Positions 15,566 to 26,341 are shown, counted from the stretch's first letter. The stretch is DNA of 64,000 nucleotides from JAWWPG01 sp963820035 (GCA_963820035.1 CAWFYK010000004.1:186001-250000), one strand, 5' to 3'. Program-made: numbers and translations. The notes: generated by a model from the sequence alone, not told the origin.

Positions 15566-17859
15566 CAGACGCCACCTGCCGGCGCCAGAGTGCGCGAGAC
15601 GGTGCTCGCGCTCGACCAGTCGACGATCGGCCAGTGCGCCTTCTTGGCGTGGCGGTAGAGGGTGATGTCGGGCTGTACGGCCACCGGGTTGCCCACCGCC
15701 GCGAGCATCGGGAGATCGGAGTGGGAGTCGGCGTAAGCGAAGCTGCGCTGCAGGTCGAGACCCTGGGTGGCGGCATAGGAACGGAGCCAGGCGGCCCGCG
15801 ACTCCCCCACGAGCGGTGGCCCGTCGAGGAAGCCGGTGCAGACTCCCCGCGAGTCCACGGACAGCTGGGCGGACTGGATGTGGTCGAACAACGGCGCGAG
15901 CGGACGCGTCAAGGGGGCGATTGCGCCGGTGATGAGCACCGTGCGGTGACCGGCGGCGCGATGCTCGCGGATCCGCCGTACGGCGGTCGAGGAGAGCCGG
16001 GCGAGCACGTGTGAGGTGAGCACTCGGTCGGCGATCTCGTTGAGGTCGTCGATGCGAGCACCTTCGTATTCGCGGTAGACCAGCCGGAGGAACGCGCCCC
16101 GCTCGCGACGCTCGGCGCGGACGAGACCGGGAAGTCGACCGGCGGCGCGAGCCAGCTCGGCCAGCCGCTCGGCCGGGTCGAGCTCCTGCATGCGCATCCA
16201 CAGGTAGGTCTCGATGACATTGGACGACAGCAGCGTGCCGTCCATGTCGAAGAGCGCCGCCACCTCGTGCTCCGACCCGTCCGGAGCGCTCAGCGCGCGG
16301 GGCTTGAGGCCGGGCGACGACTTGCGAGCGCGCCGGACGACGTCGTACTGGCGGAGCGGCTCGGTCACGGCGGGGATGTGCACCTCGCCGAGGTAGTGGT
16401 CCCAGTCGATCACGGAGGTGTCGAACGCGAAGTCGGCGCGGTCTTGGGGGTCGAGCCGCTCGAACAGCCCCATCGTCTCGACGTCGGAGAAGGTCAGCTC
16501 GGCCTGCGAGTACTCCCAGTAGAGGTCGAGGTAGCGGCGGAGGAACTCGAGGCGCCGGCGCTGGGTCTCCAGCTGGCGGGCGACCTCGCGGGTCCGGGCG
16601 TGGCGGGGGGCGTGGGTGACCATGTAGTCGGCGACCTGGTAGGCGCGCTCGCTCGTGATCAGCAGCCGCTCGACGCGCTGCGCACCCGGGAACCTCCATT
16701 CGGGCAGCCGCACGGCGCCGCGCTCGCCCATGTCGAACGGGTGCTCGCCGTAGTGGTCGCGGACGATCGCATAGAGATGGACGAACGACAACGGCTTCCG
16801 CGCGCTCGACGAGACGTGATACCAGCGCGGGCTGCCCACCTCGGGGGTCTCGCCGAGGGCCGCCACGATGGCCGCGACGACGTGGTCGACCGGGACGATG
16901 TCGACGACCAGGTCCGGGGCGGCCGGGAACTCGGGCAGTTCGCCGCGCCCGTAGGCGAGGATCAGCGGCTCCGCCATCTTGAAGCCCTCGATCCAGCCCG
17001 GATGGGGGCTCTCGAGGGCGGACTCGATGATGCTGGGCCGGACGATCGTCACCGGAGCCGTCTGGGCGTGCGCCTCGACGACCCGCTCCCCCAGCGCCTT
17101 GGTGAAGGTGTAGCAGTCCGTCCAGCCGAGGCTGCGGGCCCGCTCGGTGCCGGTCCGCACCAACTCGGTGCTGACCCACTCGCGCCGCTTCTCCTCCGTC
17201 GCCGACGCCGCGGTGATCGGTCCGGCGCGACCGTGCTCCTTCTCGGCGGCTTTGCGCAGCCGAGCGAGATGCTCGGCCGTCCGCGACCGGTTCTCGATGA
17301 TCTGCCGCTGCGCGAGCCCCCAGACGAGCTCCTGCTCGAGGTCGACGTTGTGGTCGACGGGACCTTCCGGGATGGAACCGCGGCGCCGCCCAGCGACGTA
17401 GGCCGTCGAGATGTGCACGTAGTGGACGCTCGGGCCCAGCTCGGACACTCGGGCGAGCAGGTTGCGGGTGCCGATGATGTTGGTGGTGAACGCCTGGTCG
17501 ACCGGTGGGTCGAACGACACGTCTCCAGCGCAGTGCACGACGGCGGTGATGTCTTTCGGCAGGGCGGGTACGTCGGCCAGGTCGCCCTCGACGACCACCA
17601 GCCGGGACTCGATGAGGGCTTCTGCTCCCCCGGCGGCCTCGACCACCTCGGCGAAGATCGGCTTGGCGAGCGTCGTGGCGATGCGGTCGCGGCCGGTCGC
17701 CGAGCCCTTGGGCCGGACCAGCACGGCGAGCGTCGTCTCCGGCGTCTGGGCCAGCATCCGGTGGAGCAGGGCCTCCCCGACGAAGCCCGTGACACCCGTG
17801 AGCAGGACCGTCTTGCCGCTCAGGCGCTCAGCGAGCCGGGTTGCGGCTTGCTCGCTCAT
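15565..17859 (-). CDS. Fatty acyl-CoA reductase / HAD-IB phosphatase fusion
   Basis: A 764-residue two-domain protein. Residues 1-490 are an extended SDR of the NAD_binding_4 (male-sterility, FAR) type, with TGVTGFVG at 21-28, HCAGDVSFD near 109 and Tyr250-x3-Lys254 in YTFTK. A FAR-C-like helical part follows (RRLEFLRRYLDLYWEY). Residues 530-764 are an HAD-IB hydrolase with FDMDGTLL (Asp538, Asp540), a TGA motif near 645 and DSHSDLPML near 730. The first half should reduce a fatty acyl thioester, the second should remove a phosphate. It is the first gene of the four-gene operon. Confidence 0.88.
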   Translation of the reverse strand: MSEQAATRLAERLSGKTVLLTGVTGFVGEALLHRMLAQTPETTLAVLVRPKGSATGRDRIATTLAKPIFAEVVEAAGGAEALIESRLVVVEGDLADVPALPKDITAVVHCAGDVSFDPPVDQAFTTNIIGTRNLLARVSELGPSVHYVHISTAYVAGRRRGSIPEGPVDHNVDLEQELVWGLAQRQIIENRSRTAEHLARLRKAAEKEHGRAGPITAASATEEKRREWVSTELVRTGTERARSLGWTDCYTFTKALGERVVEAHAQTAPVTIVRPSIIESALESPHPGWIEGFKMAEPLILAYGRGELPEFPAAPDLVVDIVPVDHVVAAIVAALGETPEVGSPRWYHVSSSARKPLSFVHLYAIVRDHYGEHPFDMGERGAVRLPEWRFPGAQRVERLLITSERAYQVADYMVTHAPRHARTREVARQLETQRRRLEFLRRYLDLYWEYSQAELTFSDVETMGLFERLDPQDRADFAFDTSVIDWDHYLGEVHIPAVTEPLRQYDVVRRARKSSPGLKPRALSAPDGSEHEVAALFDMDGTLLSSNVIETYLWMRMQELDPAERLAELARAAGRLPGLVRAERRERGAFLRLVYREYEGARIDDLNEIADRVLTSHVLARLSSTAVRRIREHRAAGHRTVLITGAIAPLTRPLAPLFDHIQSAQLSVDSRGVCTGFLDGPPLVGESRAAWLRSYAATQGLDLQRSFAYADSHSDLPMLAAVGNPVAVQPDITLYRHAKKAHWPIVDWSSASTVSRTLAPAGGV

Positions 17860-17961
17860 CCACGCTCCCTCGCCTCAGTGATACCGAGGCACCAGCCCCG
17901 AAGTGCAGCTCCTCATCCTGCCCTACGCCGCTCGCTGGCGGCACTTTGGTCTGGGGCTGCC

Positions 17962-18567
17962 TCACCGGTCGGTGCGGTTGCCGCGGTCGTCGCCGCGCTG
18001 GACGAGAGCCCAGGTGGAGGGGAACGCGAGAGCGGCGATGCAGAGCTTGATGGCGTCGGTGCCGAGGAACGGTCGGACGCCGAGGTCGAACGCCTTCGCC
18101 GCGCTGAGGTTGAGGTCGGCGGCGAGCCAGGCCGTCCCGATCGCGTAGATGACAACGCTGCCCGCCACCATCAGCAACAGGGTGCTCACCACGTGGCGGT
18201 CGGCCCCGCGACGGGCCAGCGCGCCGACGAGGCCGGCGGCCACGACGAAGCCGAGCAGGTAGCCGAAGGCGGGCCCGCCCGCTCCGCTGCTGTGGTCGGC
18301 GTACCAGGGGACACCCGCCATCCCGGCCACCAGGTAGAGCAGCATGGCCGACACTCCCCGGACTGAGCCGAGGGCGGCCCCGGTCACCAACACCGCGAAC
18401 GTTTGCAGGGTGAACGGCACCGGCGACAGGGGCGTCAGGATGGAGGCTTGCGCGGACAGTCCGGTCAGGGCCGCCGCGCCGACCACGAGCGTGACGTCAC
18501 GGACCAGCGCGCCCGGCACCAGGTCGGCGAGGACCCGACGATCGGCGACGGCAACGGAAAAGGACAT
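17962..18567 (-). CDS. bioY: Biotin transporter BioY
   Basis: A 201-residue integral membrane S-component for biotin uptake. It has about six helices and the BioY signatures SPVPFTLQTFAVLVTGAALG and AGGPAFGYLLGF. The start is supported by GGGAG 7 nt upstream; a longer frame adds 39 residues without likeness. No bioMN genes are nearby, so it would work alone or with a shared ECF energy module. Confidence 0.93.
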   Translation of the reverse strand: MSFSVAVADRRVLADLVPGALVRDVTLVVGAAALTGLSAQASILTPLSPVPFTLQTFAVLVTGAALGSVRGVSAMLLYLVAGMAGVPWYADHSSGAGGPAFGYLLGFVVAAGLVGALARRGADRHVVSTLLLMVAGSVVIYAIGTAWLAADLNLSAAKAFDLGVRPFLGTDAIKLCIAALAFPSTWALVQRGDDRGNRTDR

Positions 18568-19220
18568 GCACGGCTCCCAGGCTTCTCGGATTCGGGCTTC
18601 TCGCATTCGACTGCGATGCCCCAGCGTAGACACCCAGCACGATCGCTGACGAACCGAGGCCTGTGGATACCCGCAGGCACCCACCTCGGTCTGGGGGCAG
18701 GCTGTCCGGATCTGCTGCTCCCGGCCGCCGCCTCGTCAACGCGCGCTCAGCGGCTGGTGAGTCTGAGCCAGGTCGCCGAGGACAAGCTCCGTGTCGTGAG
18801 CCGGGCTCAGCTGCGCGCTCTGGGGTGCTCACATTGCAGGTCCAGCACGAGATCGACATCGGGCGACGGCACTCGCTCGCCCCATCGGCGATTGCGCTGC
18901 AGAACGCTTCGCTCCCGCACGCCCAACGGCACTGGCTCGGGTGCTGCACTCCGGCCCGCTCACGGGCGGTCCTCAGCCACCGCACCGCCAGTGAGCCGGC
19001 GGACTCGAGAGCTGGGAAAGTGACACGGTCGAGGTGATGACTGCGAAAGGTGACCTGGCCGGGCCGCTGCCGGGTTTCCCGCCTCCATCAGACCCGCCCC
19101 GGTACGACTCCTGGCTACACTCGAGCCGGAACCAGCCGACCCTGACAGTCGAGACCGCTGCCCTGCTCGCGGGCGGCGCCCAGTCGTTCACCGAACTCGA
19201 CCTGGGCCGTTCCCGCCGAG
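18568..19220. other. Gene-poor stretch between bioY and clpX
   Basis: About 650 nt in which several overlapping frames are open on both strands, but none gives a recognisable protein or a consistent ribosome binding site. Array D and about 160 nt of further unassigned sequence lie between here and the clpX stop. No RNA gene or clear terminator was recognised. Confidence 0.5.
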
Positions 19221-19304
19221 CAAGAACATGACGGCTCGGCCGCAAGAACATGACGGCTCGGCCGCAAGAACATGACGGCTCGGCGGGAACAGCCTGACGG
19301 CTGG
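19221..19304 (-). repeat. 22-nt tandem repeat array D (about 4 units)
   Basis: Three near-perfect units CAAGAACATGACGGCTCGGC plus CG and a fourth degenerate one (GAACAGCCTGACGGCTGG). On the clpX sense strand this reads CGAGCCGTCATGTTCTT, the same sense as array B relative to valS. It lies about 165 nt downstream of the clpX stop. Confidence 0.88.
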
Positions 19305-19468
19305 TCCTGCGGTGCAGCAGCATCGAGACCCGCCTGATCCGGTGTGACATCACTCGCCCGCCGGGTGGCGCATCATCGCCTGGCATCCGCTGCGCGCGTT
19401 CAACGCGATGAACGTGCGGGTGCTCGGTGCCGACCAGCGGAGAGTGCGGGTGCAGCTGTTGCCGTCGG

Positions 19469-20749
<1,281 letters not shown>

Positions 20750-20854
20750 CTGCTCGGTCTCCTTCGTCTCGGGGCCCCCCGGTGCCACGCACCGATGCCT
20801 AGTTCCTCAGTCTCGACGCTACCGGTCGGCAGAGTCAACCACTCGCATCTTCGA

Positions 20855-21550
20855 TCAGGCGTGTGCTGGTGTCGCCTTCTGCGACTCCAGGATCTGGTCG
20901 ATCAAGCCGTATTCGATCGCCTGCTGAGCGGTCAGGATCTTGTCGCGCTCAATATCCTTGCTGACCTCCTCGACCGACTTCTCGGTGTTCTCGGCGATCA
21001 TCTGCTCGAGAAGCGTGCGCATGCGCAGGATCTCGTTGGCCTGGATCTCGATGTCGCTGGCCTGCCCATAGCTGCCCTCGGTGTAGGGCTGATGGATCAA
21101 GATTCTACTGTTGGGAAGCGCGAGCCGCTTGCCTTTGGTGCCGGCGGCCAGCAGCACGGCAGCCGCCGAGGCTGCCTGGCCGAGACAGACGGTCTGCACG
21201 TCGGGCTTCAGGTAGCGGAGCGTGTCATAGATCGCGGTGAGCGCCGTGAAGGACCCGCCGGGGCTGTTGATGTAGATGCTGATGTCGCGGTCGGGGTCCA
21301 TCGACTGCAGGCACAGCAGCTGGGCCATCACCGCGTTGGCGATGTCGTCGCTGATCGGGGTGCCGAGGAAGATGATCCGGTCCTCGAACAGCTTGGCGAA
21401 CGGGTCGATGCGCCGGACGCCGTACGACGTGCGCTCCTCCCACTGGGGGATGAAGTATTCGGCGCGTGGCGCGGTCTGCTGGTGGAGCGGGGTGTCACCC
21501 ATGGCGAGGTCCTTTGCGGTGCGGTCGAGGGCGGGCAGGTCGAGTCTCAT
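20855..21550 (-). CDS. clpP2: Clp protease proteolytic subunit (ClpP2)
   Basis: Serine protease barrel subunit that degrades unfolded proteins with ClpX or ClpC. With the 21550 start the protein is 231 residues with Ser128 in GQAASAAAV, His153 in LIHQP and an Asp in the IERDKIL region. The ATG overlaps the clpP1 stop (ATGA). A later ATG (MGDTPLHQ, at 21502) would give a length closer to M. tuberculosis ClpP2. The paired arrangement fits the mixed ClpP1P2 tetradecamer of Actinobacteria. Confidence 0.94.
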   Translation of the reverse strand: MRLDLPALDRTAKDLAMGDTPLHQQTAPRAEYFIPQWEERTSYGVRRIDPFAKLFEDRIIFLGTPISDDIANAVMAQLLCLQSMDPDRDISIYINSPGGSFTALTAIYDTLRYLKPDVQTVCLGQAASAAAVLLAAGTKGKRLALPNSRILIHQPYTEGSYGQASDIEIQANEILRMRTLLEQMIAENTEKSVEEVSKDIERDKILTAQQAIEYGLIDQILESQKATPAHA

Positions 21551-22185
21551 TCGAACCCCTTCGGACCCTCGTTCTTGCCGGCAGACACCTGGGCGCCCTG
21601 CTCGACGACATGGTCGATGAAGCCGTAGTCCTTCGCCTGGTCGGCCGTGAACCACCGGTCGCGGTCGGCGTCGAGCTCGACCTGCTCCAGGGTCTGGCCG
21701 GTGTGCTTGCTGATGAGGTCGAACAGCACCTTCTTGATATAGAGGGACTGCTCGGCCTGGATCTTGATGTCGGAGGCCGATCCTCCGAGACCGCCGGAGG
21801 GCTGGTGCATCATGATCCGCGAGTGTGGCAGCGCGTAGCGCTTGTCCTTGGCGCCGGCGCAGAGCAGGAACTGCCCCATCGATGCCGCCAGCCCCATGCC
21901 GACGGTCGCGACGTCGTTGGAGATGAACTGCATGGTGTCGTAGATCGCCATGCCTGCGTCGACGGATCCGCCGGGGCTGTTGATGTAGAGGAAGATGTCG
22001 CTGTCGGGGTCTTCCGCGTTGAGCAGGAGCATCTGGGCGCAGATCGCGTTGGCGTTCTGGTCCTTGACTTCGGAGCCCAAGAAGACGATGCGCTCCTTGA
22101 GCAGCCGCTGATAGATGTGGTCGTCGAGCCCGGCCGTGCTATTGCCGCCGTTGGCCTCGATGGTCGTGGAGTCGTGGTGTGTCAC
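21547..22185 (-). CDS. clpP1: Clp protease proteolytic subunit (ClpP1)
   Basis: Partner barrel subunit of ClpP2. The 212-residue protein has Ser102 in GLAASMGQF, His127 in MMHQP and YINSPGGSVDAG. A frame is open for 76 codons upstream, but they have no ClpP character. GTG at 22185 was chosen because a TAGTGT hexamer lies 7 nt before it. In M. tuberculosis tig lies directly upstream; here about 9 kb of other genes intervene. Confidence 0.93.
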   Translation of the reverse strand: MTHHDSTTIEANGGNSTAGLDDHIYQRLLKERIVFLGSEVKDQNANAICAQMLLLNAEDPDSDIFLYINSPGGSVDAGMAIYDTMQFISNDVATVGMGLAASMGQFLLCAGAKDKRYALPHSRIMMHQPSGGLGGSASDIKIQAEQSLYIKKVLFDLISKHTGQTLEQVELDADRDRWFTADQAKDYGFIDHVVEQGAQVSAGKNEGPKGFE

Positions 22186-22192
22186 GTGTTCG

Positions 22193-22198
22193 ACACTA
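22193..22198 (-). promoter_or_regulatory. Candidate -10 for leaderless clpP1P2 transcript
   Basis: TAGTGT on the minus strand, 7 nt before the clpP1 GTG, with no Shine-Dalgarno between. A convincing ClgR operator was not found. Confidence 0.4.
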
Positions 22199-22260
22199 GC
22201 GGCCGCCCCCGACAAAGCCACGGTAGTTTGCCCGCTGTTCGCCCACAGCGCAGCGCAAGT

Positions 22261-22289
22261 CCCCGGCCCCTCTGATCGAGGAGCCGGGG
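22261..22289 (-). terminator. GC-rich hairpin after the secreted-protein gene
   Basis: CCCCGGC (22261-22267) pairs with GCCGGGG (22283-22289), and the inner CCTC pairs with GAGG, leaving a short loop. It lies downstream of the 22334-22972 gene and upstream of clpP1, so it would insulate the clp operon. There is no U-tract. Confidence 0.5.
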
Positions 22290-22333
22290 AGCTGCGGGGT
22301 GGGTGTGCAGTCGTGGACGGGTGAGGGGTGTCG

Positions 22334-22972
22334 TCAGCTGAGCCGGCGGAGCGGGCCGCGGAGGTCGTCGAAGCCGGTGCTCGCAAGCGCCTGGATTCCG
22401 GCGTTGTGCTCACCGTTGAACGGCGTCACGGTCGTCGGGCAGCCGGCCGCGGCAGCGGCGTCGGGCGAGCCGAACCAGATCCCCACGTGATAGGTGTGGA
22501 TCGGAGGCGACGCGACGTTCTGGGCGCCGTCACCGTTGAAGACCTGAGCGGCGGGCGCCACGTTGGGCGCCACCATGAAGGACTCGATGTTGAAGCGGCC
22601 GCGGTAGGTCCCGGTGGCGTTGCCCCACTGGTCGCTCTCGAGGTCGCCCTGATACCAGGACACGCCGAACGGTGCGTTGGGCACCTGGATGACGAAGACG
22701 TCGAACTCGCGGTTCGCCGGCAGGTTGTGCGCGTGGATCGTCATCGTCTCGGCGACACCACCGGGCTTGACCGTGACGTTCGCCGACGCGTTGGCGAGGC
22801 AGTTGGCGGCGATGACACCCTGCGAGCGGTTGAGCTTGAAGTGGATGGCATCCCCGCTCAGCTGCTTCGCGTGGGCACCTGCCGTCGCGCCGGTCGACGG
22901 CCCGATGGCCGACAGCGCGAAGGCTGCACCCAGACCGAGGACGGATGCGGCGCCGAGAAGCTTGTTCCTCAT
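22334..22972 (-). CDS. Secreted protein of unknown function
   Basis: A 212-residue protein with a Sec-type signal peptide (residues 1 to about 33, ending near GAHAK), so it is probably exported. The mature part has a beta-rich pattern, with TMTIHAHNLPANREFDVFVI and FGVSWYQGDLESDQ. Two cysteines could form a disulfide. The start has AGGAG upstream. I do not recognise a characterised family. It is the first gene of the block between clpP1 and tig. Confidence 0.8.
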   Translation of the reverse strand: MRNKLLGAASVLGLGAAFALSAIGPSTGATAGAHAKQLSGDAIHFKLNRSQGVIAANCLANASANVTVKPGGVAETMTIHAHNLPANREFDVFVIQVPNAPFGVSWYQGDLESDQWGNATGTYRGRFNIESFMVAPNVAPAAQVFNGDGAQNVASPPIHTYHVGIWFGSPDAAAAAGCPTTVTPFNGEHNAGIQALASTGFDDLRGPLRRLS

Positions 22973-23253
22973 GACTACTCCTGTTGTGTGGTTGAGACGC
23001 GGGTTCTTCGATCCCGGTCGCGGTGACCCGTCTAGGTCAACTGATGATCAGAGTCGTCGTTGTCTCACGGCGCGGCATCGGGGAAATCCCGCACATCACT
23101 GCGCATCAGGGGGTCGGGGTCAGAGGTCTGTCCCGACGGCGGCCGGCCTGGACACCACGAGGCCGGCCAGGGGCGAGCAGCCCTCGCGTGCAGACCCTCG
23201 CGCGCAGCCCGCGCGTACAACCCCTCGCATGCACCCCGCGAACCGGACCGCGA

Positions 23254-26211
23254 CTACCCCCGCAGCGACCGCTCGCGCGCCGAGGACCGGCTCGGCTCAC
23301 GGGTGACATCGTCCGGACCGGGCTGCTCCTGGGCCACCACGGTGGCGACGGATGCTCGCGAGGTGACCTCGAGCTTGACGAAGATGTGCCCGAGATGGCT
23401 CTCAACGGTCTTCTCGCTGACGACGAGCTCGGTGGCGATCTGCCTGTTGGTCTTCCCGGCTGCCACGAGCGTGGCGACCTGTCGCTCGCGTGCGGACAGC
23501 GAGCCGAGCGGCGACCCGTCGGTACGCCGGGGAGACCCGCCCGTGCCGATCGTCGCGACCCGGCGCCCGAACCGCCGTAGTTCCGCGCGAGCCTCGGCCC
23601 GCAGCCGCGCCGCGCGGCACTCGGCGAAGACGGACTCGGCCTCGGTCAGCAGCTCCACCGCTCGAGTCCGCTCCCCCGCCCGTCCGGTCGCCACGCCTTC
23701 GAGGTGTTTCGCCCGGGCCGCCTCGAGCCGCTGACCGACGGACGTGAAGTGCGCGGCGGCCTTCTCGGCGTACCCGCTCGCCTCCCCCGGCTCGCCGGTC
23801 GCGAGCAGGATCCGTGCCTCGCCGAGCAGGGCGAAGCCCTTCGGCCCTTGGAGGGGGAGCATGCCGGCGCAGACGCTCGACCGGACGCTGAGGTCGCGCG
23901 CGGTGGCGACGTCACCCTCGAGCAGTGCCGCGATGATCGCCACCTCCCACCAGTCGCAGCGTGACGCGGGGTCGAAGCCGGGCAGGTCCGGTCCGCCGCC
24001 GGCGCCGAGGATCGCCTCGACACAGCCGGTGGGGTTGCCGGCCGCGAGCTGAGCCTGGGCATGGAGGGCTGCCGCGACGGAGGCGAACCAGTTCGAACGC
24101 TCCGCGGCCATCGCGACGGCCTCGGCACCCAGTCGCTGGGCCGCCTTTATGTCACCGCGCCAGGTCGCCGCCCGGCACTCCATCGCGGTCGCCATCGTCG
24201 TGAGCTCGGCGCTGCCGACCCGCTCGGCGGCCTCGCGGGCGTCGTCGAACGCCTCAGTCGCGCCGGCGAGGTCACCCTTGATCTTCAGCACGCTTCCCCA
24301 GCCGACCAGCAGGTGGGTGAGCAGGTGTTGGTGGGCGCCACGACGGGCGATGCGCAGGCAGCGCTCCAGGTGACGCTTGGCGAGGTCGACCCGCTCCAGG
24401 AACATCTCGGCCCAGCCAAGCCACACCCCGACCTCGAGGGACGCGGCGAGCTCGCCGTCGGACAGGCTGTCCACGAGCGTCGCGGCGTTGTTGCCGTGCG
24501 CCAGGGCGACTTCGATGTCGCCGCTCGCGGCGCTGCTGAGGGTGATCACCGCCGCGGCCCCGGCCACGGTCGGCTGCTCCGAGGAGGGTGCGAGCGAGAG
24601 AGCCTGCTCCGCGGCCTCCCGAGCGCCGCCGAAGTCGGCATTCATCAGCCGGGCCGTGGCCAGCTCGACATGGACGGCGGCCAGCGCCGCCGGCTGCCAG
24701 CGAACGTCAGACAGCAGCTCTCGCTGCAGGATCGCTTCTGCCTCGCCGTGGTGACCGAGGAGGTAGGCGACCCGGGCCGCGAGGGCCGTCGCACTGATCC
24801 GGCCGGGGTCGTCGGCAGGGACCTCGGCGAGATAGACGTGCAGGATCGTGTGGGCGTCCTCCACCCGACCGATCGCGACGAGGGCGCCGGCGCGGGCCAG
24901 GTTGACGGCCCCGATCCAGCCCGGGTCGGCCCGCGGGGCGATGTCGAGAGCGGCGGCGTACCACTGGGCCGCCTGACCGGGCGCCTGGCCGGCCAGCTGG
25001 TACGCCGCGGTCGCCAGCGTCTCAGCGGCCGAGAGGTCACCCCGCCGGCTGGCGACGGCGAGGTGACGTGCCTGCTCTGCGAGCGGGGCAGAGCGCCGGG
25101 ACAGCTCGACGGCGGCCGCATGATGTGCCCGGAAGCGCGAGGCGGTCGTCTGGGTGGCGTACGCCGCCCGGGCCAGCAGCGGGTGGCGAAACTGCCACCT
25201 CCCCGGCGCGACGGCGTGGAAGATCGTCCGCGACGTGAGCGTGTCGAACGCGTCGAGGACGTCGGTCATCGGCAGGTCCGCGACCCGGGCGACGAGGTCG
25301 GGGTCGAGCAGACCGCCGACGACGGCGGCGGTGTCGGCGACCCGGCGAGTGGTCGGGTCGAGCGCATCGAGCTCGGCCGCGAGCGCGGTGCGGACCGCCG
25401 CGGGCAGCCGGTCGCCGGCCTGCTCGTCGAGGACGATGTCGCCTCCCGAGGCATGCACGGCCTGGAGATAGAAGGGGTTGCCGCCGCAGGCGGCGAAGAG
25501 CGCTCGCCGCCTGGCGGGCGTCACGTTGGGCAGCAGGTCCGTGACCTGTGGCTCGGTGAGAGCCGAGAGCTCGAGCCGGTGCAGGGCACCCACCACGGGC
25601 CCTTCGATGCGGCCGGGCCGCACGTCGGCGAAGGCGCCGAGCCCGGGCAGCGGCCGGTAGCTCAAGACGACCACCACTCCTCCCCGCGGAGGGTGGCGCG
25701 ACAGGCTGGTCAGCACGTCGAGCGTGCCCTCGTCGGACCACTGGACGTCATCGAGGACGAGCACCACGGGGCCGGTTCGGGTCAGCCGGTTGAGCACCCG
25801 CCGTACCTGCTCCGTCACGCCTCGAGCACCGACGTCCTCGGTCTCGCCGTCGGCCCCGTCGGCCAGCCTCGCGAGCCTGAGCAGGTCCGGGTCGCTCGCG
25901 TCGGCCGCCGAGCGGTCACTCTCGTCGACGTCGGCCACGAAGGTCGCGAACGGCTCGGCGAGCGCTCCGAAGAGCCGGCCAGAGCGGTGTCCCTCACCGA
26001 GCCCGCGGAGCACGAGCATGCCGAGGGTGTCCGCGCGTTCGCAGATCTCGCCGAGGAGACGGGTCTTGCCGAGGCCCGGCCCGGCGACGACATGGATGAT
26101 GGCGGGCCGTCGCCGCGACGCGTGGAGGACGCGGTCGATGACCTCCATCTCGTTGTCTCGGCCCACGAGCGGAGCGATCCCGTCCCATCCCTCTCCAGGG
26201 GTCACACCCAA
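23254..26211 (-). CDS. Large LuxR-family ATPase regulator (LAL type)
   Basis: A 985-residue transcription regulator. An N-terminal AAA/STAND ATPase has Walker A AGPGLGKT at about 43-50 and Walker B VLVLDDVQWSDE near 150. A long helical TPR-like region follows. The C-terminal LuxR helix-turn-helix starts at LSARERQVATLVAAG and includes SEKTVESHL near 935. Such proteins bind ATP and a ligand or partner and activate transcription. No inducer can be predicted. It diverges from the NUDIX gene. Confidence 0.9.
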   Translation of the reverse strand: MGVTPGEGWDGIAPLVGRDNEMEVIDRVLHASRRRPAIIHVVAGPGLGKTRLLGEICERADTLGMLVLRGLGEGHRSGRLFGALAEPFATFVADVDESDRSAADASDPDLLRLARLADGADGETEDVGARGVTEQVRRVLNRLTRTGPVVLVLDDVQWSDEGTLDVLTSLSRHPPRGGVVVVLSYRPLPGLGAFADVRPGRIEGPVVGALHRLELSALTEPQVTDLLPNVTPARRRALFAACGGNPFYLQAVHASGGDIVLDEQAGDRLPAAVRTALAAELDALDPTTRRVADTAAVVGGLLDPDLVARVADLPMTDVLDAFDTLTSRTIFHAVAPGRWQFRHPLLARAAYATQTTASRFRAHHAAAVELSRRSAPLAEQARHLAVASRRGDLSAAETLATAAYQLAGQAPGQAAQWYAAALDIAPRADPGWIGAVNLARAGALVAIGRVEDAHTILHVYLAEVPADDPGRISATALAARVAYLLGHHGEAEAILQRELLSDVRWQPAALAAVHVELATARLMNADFGGAREAAEQALSLAPSSEQPTVAGAAAVITLSSAASGDIEVALAHGNNAATLVDSLSDGELAASLEVGVWLGWAEMFLERVDLAKRHLERCLRIARRGAHQHLLTHLLVGWGSVLKIKGDLAGATEAFDDAREAAERVGSAELTTMATAMECRAATWRGDIKAAQRLGAEAVAMAAERSNWFASVAAALHAQAQLAAGNPTGCVEAILGAGGGPDLPGFDPASRCDWWEVAIIAALLEGDVATARDLSVRSSVCAGMLPLQGPKGFALLGEARILLATGEPGEASGYAEKAAAHFTSVGQRLEAARAKHLEGVATGRAGERTRAVELLTEAESVFAECRAARLRAEARAELRRFGRRVATIGTGGSPRRTDGSPLGSLSARERQVATLVAAGKTNRQIATELVVSEKTVESHLGHIFVKLEVTSRASVATVVAQEQPGPDDVTREPSRSSARERSLRG

Positions 26212-26341
26212 GTTGTACGCCGCTTTCGGCTTGTCGTCAGCCTGGTTACCAAGGGCTGGTCAGCTCAGCATTGGTCCGCGACGGATCCCCGGGCTTCGCG
26301 CCCCCGGCATCGGGGTTGGTCCGCTGGGCTTCGGGGCTGGT

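Noticed and set aside
14360..17179. 939-codon minus-strand frame covering the dehydrogenase and more
   Set aside because: Only the part from 15,565 down is the dehydrogenase; the front is a shadow of the reductase/HAD gene in another frame.
18568..19220. A gene between bioY and array D
   Set aside because: Several frames are open, but composition, starts and likeness support none of them.
22186..22260. ClgR operator upstream of clpP1
   Set aside because: GTTTGC and GTTCGC lie 5 nt apart but as direct, not inverted, half-sites; not convincing.
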